From positions 1-6,199 of the forward strand of contig MTER01000042.1 in assembly GCA_002083985.1 (NCBI GenBank): 6,199 nt of DNA, read 5' to 3'. This DNA is from Candidatus Altarchaeales archaeon A3. GTDB taxonomy: Archaea > Altiarchaeota > Altiarchaeia > Altiarchaeales > Altiarchaeaceae. The translations under genes were made by a program, and so were the position numbers. Shown here piece by piece: positions 1-3,252 of this stretch (positions are counted from its first letter, which is position 1; every line of letters starts with the position of its first letter). The notes under the pieces were generated by a model. That model did no database searches. It was not told the DNA's origin and was given only the letters and a program-made list of their open reading frames with translations.

Positions 1-363
1 GGATTACAAATTTTACTTGACGGAAGCGAAGAAGCAGAAAGAACAAACGGATTGGGAATAATCAGCGGAAAGAACATAAAATTTAGGGACTTAAAGGTTC
101 CACATATCGGTTGGAATGAAATTAAAATTTTAAAAGCACATCCTGTATTAAATGGTTTGGATAATAACTTCTTCTATTTTGTCCATTCTTATTATGCAAA
201 TCCAAAGACATACGATTGTGTCTCTGCAAGTTGTAATTATGGTGTTAATTTTCCTGCGGTTATCATAAAGGAAAATTTTATAGCAACACAGTTTCATCCT
301 GAAAAGTCGGGAAAGGCAGGACTAAAATTTCTGGAAAATTTCGTAAGATGGGTTAAAAAATAA
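1..363 (+). CDS. hisH: Imidazole glycerol phosphate synthase, glutaminase subunit HisH (3' part)
   Basis: This is the last 120 codons of HisH, the class I glutamine amidotransferase subunit that releases ammonia from glutamine and channels it to HisF in histidine biosynthesis. The frame is open from base 1. The first residues, GLQ, are the end of the family's nucleophile elbow (GxCLGLQ), so the catalytic cysteine should lie two residues before the window. Family blocks seen: SEE (9-11), GLGII (17-21), the PHIGWN signature (34-39), FVHSYY, then QFHPEKSG with the other two catalytic-triad residues, His99 and Glu101, of this fragment. It ends in NFV as HisH proteins usually do. About 80 N-terminal residues are missing compared with the usual length near 200. 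An internal TTG at 52 is not the start, because conserved HisH sequence continues upstream of it. The restriction operon begins 84 bases downstream in the same direction. Confidence 0.97.
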   Translation, partial: GLQILLDGSEEAERTNGLGIISGKNIKFRDLKVPHIGWNEIKILKAHPVLNGLDNNFFYFVHSYYANPKTYDCVSASCNYGVNFPAVIIKENFIATQFHPEKSGKAGLKFLENFVRWVKK

Positions 364-389
364 TTTTTCAACACTTATGATATGAAAGA

Positions 390-418
390 AATTATTAAAA
401 TAAAAGGAATTATTAAAA
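390..418 (+). repeat. Pair of 11-bp direct repeats before the restriction operon
   Basis: AATTATTAAAA occurs at 390-400 and again at 408-418, an 18-base period, between the hisH stop and the endonuclease start. The first copy with its flank (ATTATTAAAATAAAA) could also serve as a weak TATA-like element for the operon, giving a short leader before the ATG at 448. In sequence this AT-rich such a repeat may be chance, so a regulatory role is only inference. Confidence 0.3.
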
Positions 419-447
419 CAATGTAGAAAGAAATTTAAAAAATTTAA

Positions 448-1173
448 ATGACAAAAAAGTTATCTGATGCGGAAATTAAGAATATTTATGCTATGATTTG
501 CGAGCATCACAACAAATATTTAAAAAGTCAGGGTGTGAAGATGCCGGGATTGTTAGATAAACAAAGAAAATTTACCAAAGATGCTCTTGTGCTGGTCTAT
601 TTAGCCAGAAAATATCCAAATACAAAAAAGGTCTCAAAAGAAGAGTTAACTGTTTTTATTCGTCAATATCATCCTAATGTAAATGATGTCCAGCAAGCGA
701 GACACCTCGGCGCTCAAAAAGGATGGTATATTGCAGCAGGTGGGAGAGATAATAGAGATGTTCATCTTATACGCGGAGAATATCAGCTTGTCTCTTTGGA
801 AAAACCTTATCCTGCTTTTCATGGGCACAGGATTGAACAAATAGAAGATTGGGAAGAATTGAAAAAAGAGTACGGTTATAGGTGTGCAACATGTGGTTCA
901 AAGGAAGGGGGGCCAAATATTCATTGGCCAAACACCATTACACGATTACAAAAAGCACATAAAGATCCGAATAAGCCATTAGTTCCGGACAATATTATTC
1001 CACAATGTGAAAAGTGTAATCGCGCAGATAGAAACAACTGGGTTTATGATGAAAGAGGGCGGGTGATAAAATTAGCTAATCATAATGTAATAAAAAGGTC
1101 AGATAAAGAAATCAGACGAAAGGTTTATAAAATATTGTCCGAAGAATTTAAAGGAGCCCCTCAAAATGAATGA
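448..1173 (+). CDS. HNH-family type II restriction endonuclease
   Basis: This 241-residue protein is predicted to cut unmodified DNA and to pair with the methyltransferase that follows. The C-terminal half holds a zinc-type HNH (beta-beta-alpha-metal) nuclease: CATC (Cys146, Cys149), LQKAH with the likely general base His171, NIIPQC (Asn182), then CEKCN (Cys187, Cys190, Asn191). The four cysteines should hold a structural zinc. The third position of the HNH triad is Asn rather than His, an H-N-N form also found in active members. The N-terminal half (roughly 45-125) contains QARHLGAQKGWYI and looks like a winged-helix DNA-binding part preceding the nuclease; this is inference from pattern. 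The start is the first ATG of the frame; no Shine-Dalgarno is visible before it. The gene overlaps the methyltransferase by 8 bases. Recognition site and cut position cannot be read from the sequence. A standalone HNH nuclease is the alternative, but the overlap argues against it. Confidence 0.87.
   Translation: MTKKLSDAEIKNIYAMICEHHNKYLKSQGVKMPGLLDKQRKFTKDALVLVYLARKYPNTKKVSKEELTVFIRQYHPNVNDVQQARHLGAQKGWYIAAGGRDNRDVHLIRGEYQLVSLEKPYPAFHGHRIEQIEDWEELKKEYGYRCATCGSKEGGPNIHWPNTITRLQKAHKDPNKPLVPDNIIPQCEKCNRADRNNWVYDERGRVIKLANHNVIKRSDKEIRRKVYKILSEEFKGAPQNE
1151..1156 (+). promoter_or_regulatory. Shine-Dalgarno site for the methyltransferase
   Basis: AAGGAG lies inside the end of the endonuclease gene, nine bases before the ATG at 1166. 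It supports that start and, with the 8-base overlap, suggests translational coupling. It stands out because the other starts in the window (448, 2930, 3253) show no such site, as expected when first genes of archaeal transcripts have short or no leaders. Confidence 0.8.
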
Positions 1174-2194
1174 TAAAACAATAAACAAAATCATATTAGG
1201 AGATGCTTTGGAAATTTTACTTCAAATAGAAGATAATTCAATTGACCTTGTATTGACAGACCCCCCATATTTCCTTGATAAGATGGATAATAAATGGAAT
1301 TATAAGACAGTTTCAAATATAACAAAATATTGTAATGTAGTAAAATCTCTTCCGCCAGGTATGAAATTTGATAAGGAGCAAGGTATGAAATTGTATGAAT
1401 GGTTTTTAGAGGTCTCAAAACAATTATACAGAATATTAAAACCAGGTGGGTTTTTCTTTTCTTTTTCAAGTCCTCGTCTTTATCACAGGCTGGCTTCGGC
1501 AGTAGATGATGCTGGTTTCCTGATAAGAGATTGTTTTATATGGCTTTACACCCAAAATCAGCCAAAAGCAATGTCGCTCAATCATTTCATTGATAAATTG
1601 AACTGTGATGAAAAAATGAGAACTGAATTAAAAGAAAAATTAAATGGCTGGAAGACTCCTCAAATAAAGTCATGTTTTGAGCCAATTGTTGTAGCACAAA
1701 AAAAGTGTGAGAAGACATTTTTAGATAACATGTTGAAATACAATGTTGGACTGTTAAATACAAATGTAAGGATTGGAGAAGAAATGTTTCCTTCCAATGT
1801 TATCGCCACAGATGAAATTAATGAAGACATAGATAAATATTTTCTTTTACCCAAACCATCTAAAGAAGAGAAAGGAAAATTTAATACTCATAGGTCCGTA
1901 AAACCCATTGCAATATCCGAATATATAATTAAATTAGCAACTTTTTCAGAAGATGCGATTGTTTTAGATCCTTTTGCAGGAAGCGGAACAACCCCAGTTG
2001 CGGCAAAAAAGTTGGGAAGAAAATTTATCGGGATTGATAGTAATTCGGAATATGTTGAGATTGCACTGAAAAGATTGGAAAATGCTGAAAAAGATAAGGG
2101 ATGTGAAATTTGTGCGGAGAAACTACAATTTATACCACTTGAAGCAAAAACAGATGTATTTCATAAATCCAGAAATTGCGTTTTTATTAAATGA
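1166..2194 (+). CDS. Beta-class DNA adenine-N6 methyltransferase of a restriction-modification pair
   Basis: This 342-residue enzyme transfers a methyl group from S-adenosylmethionine to DNA and should protect the host from the endonuclease encoded just upstream. The catalytic motif IV, TDPPY (31-35), comes first. The SAM-binding part comes last: motif X in HRSVKPIAISEYI (242-254), motif I DPFAGSGTT (268-276), and the acidic residue of motif II in FIGID (287-291). That order defines the beta class. DPPY, rather than SPPY, favours adenine-N6 over cytosine-N4 as product. The region between about 130 and 235, with SCFEPIVVAQK (169-179), should carry target recognition. After the fold ends near 307 there is an additional tail with Cys313, Cys316, His333 and Cys338 in a zinc-finger-like spacing. 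The start is set by the AAGGAG site. With only one methyltransferase the target is likely a symmetric site; that is inference. Confidence 0.95.
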   Translation: MNDKTINKIILGDALEILLQIEDNSIDLVLTDPPYFLDKMDNKWNYKTVSNITKYCNVVKSLPPGMKFDKEQGMKLYEWFLEVSKQLYRILKPGGFFFSFSSPRLYHRLASAVDDAGFLIRDCFIWLYTQNQPKAMSLNHFIDKLNCDEKMRTELKEKLNGWKTPQIKSCFEPIVVAQKKCEKTFLDNMLKYNVGLLNTNVRIGEEMFPSNVIATDEINEDIDKYFLLPKPSKEEKGKFNTHRSVKPIAISEYIIKLATFSEDAIVLDPFAGSGTTPVAAKKLGRKFIGIDSNSEYVEIALKRLENAEKDKGCEICAEKLQFIPLEAKTDVFHKSRNCVFIK

Positions 2195-2218
2195 AACATA
2201 ACCTCGCTTACGCTCGGA

Positions 2219-2247
2219 TATTTTCAAAACTCTGCGTTTTGAAAATA
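2219..2247 (+). terminator. Perfect 12-bp hairpin, likely end of the restriction operon transcript
   Basis: TATTTTCAAAAC (2219-2230) pairs perfectly with GTTTTGAAAATA (2236-2247) around the five-base loop TCTGC. It begins 25 bases after the methyltransferase stop, where an operon terminator would sit. No long T-run follows directly, so it may instead stabilise the 3' end of the message or belong to a repeat family; see the related hairpins at 2277 and 2313. Confidence 0.55.
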
Positions 2248-2276
2248 ACCCCACTTACATACAATTCGTTCGTGTC

Positions 2277-2302
2277 TTTCAAAAATCTTTATGATTTTGA
2301 AA
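2277..2302 (+). repeat. Imperfect hairpin related to its neighbours
   Basis: TTTCAAAAATC (2277-2287) pairs with GATTTTGAAA (2293-2302) around TTTAT, giving six base pairs, one bulged A at 2281, and four more pairs. The arms resemble those of the hairpin at 2219-2247 (TTTTCAAAA/TTTTGAAAA), so it looks like a decayed copy of the same unit. Confidence 0.5.
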
Positions 2303-2312
2303 ATCGTTAGGA

Positions 2313-2340
2313 TATTTTAAAATCTCCCTATTTTAAAATA
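2313..2340 (+). repeat. Perfect 11-bp hairpin, third of the series
   Basis: TATTTTAAAAT (2313-2323) pairs with ATTTTAAAATA (2330-2340) around CTCCCT. It is preceded by GGATATTTT (2310-2318), the same nine bases that open the first hairpin at 2216-2224, which supports a common repeat unit of which this is a variant. It could add to termination of the restriction operon transcript. Confidence 0.5.
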
Positions 2341-2342
2341 AT

Positions 2343-2425
2343 GTAACTATTCAGCAACCTAAAAAATTAAGGGTAAATTTTTTGAAATTTTCACAGGTAA
2401 ATTTTTGTACCCTCTGAATACTTAC
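2343..2425. mobile_element. Element A: 83-bp MITE-like repeat with terminal inverted repeats
   Basis: The ends are GTAACTATTCAG (2343-2354) and CTGAATACTTAC (2414-2425), inverted copies matching at 11 of 12 bases. Inside, GGTAAATTTTT is present twice (2372-2382 and 2396-2406), a 24-base period. A second, inverted copy (element B) lies at 3021-3076 and shares both ends plus the GGGTAAATTTT core, but only once. Two inverted-repeat-ended copies without coding capacity resemble a MITE or a non-autonomous relic of an insertion sequence. No transposase is visible here and no clear target duplication was found, so mobility is inferred. Confidence 0.55.
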
Positions 2426-2445
2426 AAAACAACTACAAAATCAAA

Positions 2446-2496
2446 TATAAGTTCGCTTTGCTCTCATTTAAAAATTTTAAAAATTGAAAACTTATA
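2446..2496. repeat. 8-bp inverted repeat with AT-rich loop
   Basis: TATAAGTT (2446-2453) and AACTTATA (2489-2496) are perfect inverted copies separated by 35 bases, which include the self-complementary AAAATTTT at 2471-2478. The segment TTCGCTTTGCTC (2452-2463) also recalls TCGCTTACGCTC (2204-2215) before the first hairpin. In this base composition the structure is only weakly significant. Confidence 0.3.
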
Positions 2497-2515
2497 GTTT
2501 TTAGTAAAATCCAAT

Positions 2516-2609
2516 TATATAAAACGCAAAATTAAATTTAGCATATTCTTATGATTTTGTCCTTTCTGATAAATTTATATTTGTCAAATATATTATTGCG
2601 TTTTATATA
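2516..2609. repeat. 94-bp structure with perfect 14-bp inverted arms
   Basis: TATATAAAACGCAA (2516-2529) is matched by its exact reverse complement TTGCGTTTTATATA (2596-2609), 66 bases apart. The CGC core makes a chance match less likely than for pure A/T arms. TAAATTTA occurs just inside each arm region and allows partial inner pairing. Each arm contains TATATAAAA, a good archaeal TATA box, and the two face each other. It may be a small terminal-inverted-repeat element, a structured RNA, or a convergent promoter pair. No reading frame of interest lies within. Confidence 0.55.
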
Positions 2610-2660
2610 TCTAAACAAATACGAATTAATTATTAAGGTTTGGAATTAAATTAATATTTC

Positions 2661-2667
2661 AAAAAAA
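2661..2667 (-). terminator. Poly-T run, candidate sec61-beta terminator
   Basis: Seven A residues on the plus strand give TTTTTTT on the minus strand, about 90 bases after the sec61-beta stop. Archaeal transcription commonly ends at such T-tracts without a hairpin. Further A/T runs nearby make the exact point uncertain. Confidence 0.35.
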
Positions 2668-2759
2668 TTTTATTTTTTTAAAAATATACTTTTTAAACAT
2701 ATTTTTAAAATACACCCTCAAATTAATTAACCTAATTTAAAGGGATGAGCATCAAATTT

Positions 2760-2930
2760 TTAAATTTTCAGTAACGCTCCTAATGCCACCTCTGCAATTA
2801 TAATAACTGCAATTACTCCTATAATCAGCATCGGGTCTAATTTTGGTCCGCCTTCATCAACATCAAAATATCGGACAAGTCCCGCTACTCCCGGAGGTCC
2901 CTCAGACCCCATTTTTTGTAATTTCGCCAT
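2760..2930 (-). CDS. secG: Preprotein translocase subunit Sec61-beta (archaeal SecG-type)
   Basis: This 56-residue protein is the small tail-anchored subunit of the archaeal SecYE-beta channel, which moves proteins across or into the cytoplasmic membrane. The cytosolic part carries the family signature: GPPGVAGLVRYFDVDEGGPK (residues 11-30), with the conserved A-G-L-x-R-Y-F block and the following acidic patch, then L-D-P, which leads into one hydrophobic membrane span from about 34 to 54. Length agrees with archaeal homologues, near 50-60 residues. Translation starts at the ATG at 2930-2928 and ends at TAA 2762-2760; an internal Met7 would lose nothing conserved but is less natural. No Shine-Dalgarno is seen; a TATA box lies about 50 bases upstream. 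The gene diverges from alaS and converges on the restriction operon. It is short enough to be missed by length-filtered gene calling. The gene symbol follows common archaeal usage, though the protein is Sec61-beta-like, not bacterial SecG. Confidence 0.94.
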   Translation of the reverse strand: MAKLQKMGSEGPPGVAGLVRYFDVDEGGPKLDPMLIIGVIAVIIIAEVALGALLKI

Positions 2931-2956
2931 TTAGACAGATTTAAATTTAGACAGAT
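2929..2956 (-). promoter_or_regulatory. Two 12-bp direct repeats at the sec61-beta start
   Basis: On the minus strand ATCTGTCTAAAT occurs at 2956-2945 and again at 2940-2929; the second copy ends on the first two bases of the start codon. The period is 16 bases. The predicted transcript start falls near the outer copy, so the repeats lie in the leader or at the start itself. The core ATCTGTC is also found at 3232-3238 just before alaS. This could be a regulator or RNA-binding site, or a small local duplication. Confidence 0.45.
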
Positions 2957-2976
2957 AAATTTTTAATTTATTAAAT

Positions 2977-2984
2977 TTTATATA
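2977..2984 (-). promoter_or_regulatory. TATA box for sec61-beta
   Basis: On the minus strand TATATAAA lies with its centre about 50 bases before the start codon. A start of transcription some 25 bases downstream would fall near 2955, giving a leader of about 25 bases. The match to the archaeal TATA consensus is good, but the surrounding sequence is AT-rich enough to offer alternatives. Confidence 0.5.
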
Positions 2985-3020
2985 CTAATTATAATTTTTT
3001 TACTAAATATTAATTTATTT

Positions 3021-3076
3021 GTAACTATTCAGAAGGTGCAAAATTTACCCATAATTTTTTTGAGTGGCTGAATAGC
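3021..3076. mobile_element. Element B: shorter, inverted copy of element A
   Basis: Read on the minus strand this 56-bp segment matches element A nearly end to end: CTATTCAGC, then an A-run, GGGTAAATTTT (plus strand 3040-3050), a G-x-ACC-x-TCTGAATA block and TTAC. Its plus-strand left end GTAACTATTCAG (3021-3032) equals the left end of A exactly; its right end CTGAATAGC (3068-3076) is the inverse of the CTATTCAG core. It lacks the extra 24-base period of A, as if one had lost or gained a unit between the GGTAAATTTT repeats. It sits in the divergent promoter region, upstream of both genes. Confidence 0.55.
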
Positions 3077-3097
3077 ATAATTATAAAATAATTATAA

Positions 3098-3182
3098 TTT
3101 CAGAAATTTAAAAAAGCTCAATTTGTGGGGTTGTGAAGTATACCCAATTATCTTATTCCTATTTTTATCTTAAATTCTGAAA
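3098..3182. repeat. Imperfect 13-bp inverted repeat upstream of alaS
   Basis: TTTCAGAAATTTAA (3098-3111) and TTAAATTCTGAAA (3170-3182) are inverted copies differing by one extra A. They enclose 58 bases with a G-rich patch and TATACCC. This may be a third small element or the base of a structured segment before alaS. Since the alaS transcript probably begins downstream, a leader RNA function is unlikely. Confidence 0.35.
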
Positions 3183-3222
3183 AAATTAATTTTAAAAACA
3201 TTATAATTTTGAACAATTCAAA

Positions 3223-3234
3223 TATAAATATATC
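3223..3234 (+). promoter_or_regulatory. TATA box for alaS, leaderless transcript predicted
   Basis: TATAAATATATC is centred about 26 bases before the alaS ATG. Archaeal transcription starts roughly 25 bases after the TATA centre, so the message should begin at or within a few bases of the start codon. The absence of any Shine-Dalgarno before the ATG agrees with a leaderless message. Confidence 0.6.
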
Positions 3235-3252
3235 TGTCAATAAAACATAACA

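Larger units (their letters stand above)
2195..2759. other. Gene-free, repeat-rich tract between convergent genes
   Basis: This 565-base stretch separates the methyltransferase stop from the sec61-beta stop on the other strand. I see no credible coding region. It holds, in order, three short hairpins (2219-2340), element A (2343-2425), a small inverted repeat (2446-2496), a long-loop structure with perfect 14-bp arms (2516-2609) and A/T homopolymer runs (2660-2680) that can end transcription from sec61-beta. Each is listed separately. Such density of inverted repeats fits both a terminator zone and a landing site for small mobile elements. Confidence 0.8.
2931..3252. other. Divergent promoter region between sec61-beta and alaS
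   Basis: This 322-base non-coding stretch is very AT-rich. From left to right it holds the sec61-beta leader repeats, its TATA box (2977-2984), element B (3021-3076), an imperfect inverted repeat (3098-3182) enclosing an unusually G-rich patch (TGTGGGGTTGTG, 3124-3135), and the alaS TATA box (3223-3234). No small gene was found in it. Confidence 0.75.

Noticed and set aside
52..54. TTG as the start of the first coding region
   Set aside because: The same frame is open to base 1 and the upstream residues are conserved HisH sequence (GLQ, SEE), so the true start lies outside the window.
421..426. ATG before the endonuclease as an alternative start
   Set aside because: It is followed at once by TAG and is not in use for any protein.
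1170..1172. Second ATG in the overlap as methyltransferase start
   Set aside because: It is in another frame; the ATG at 1166 has the correct frame and the well-spaced AAGGAG site.
2201..2340. Hairpin cluster as a CRISPR array
   Set aside because: The units differ in sequence and spacing, there are no regular spacers, and no cas gene is near.
2343..3076. Elements A and B as ends of one composite transposon carrying sec61-beta
   Set aside because: Each copy has both ends of its own, no transposase lies between them, and sec61-beta is a core gene; two separate insertions explain the layout better.
3021..3252. Riboswitch or T-box leader controlling alaS
   Set aside because: The TATA box at 3223 implies that transcription starts at about the ATG, leaving no leader; T-box RNAs are also a bacterial feature and no T-box core was seen.
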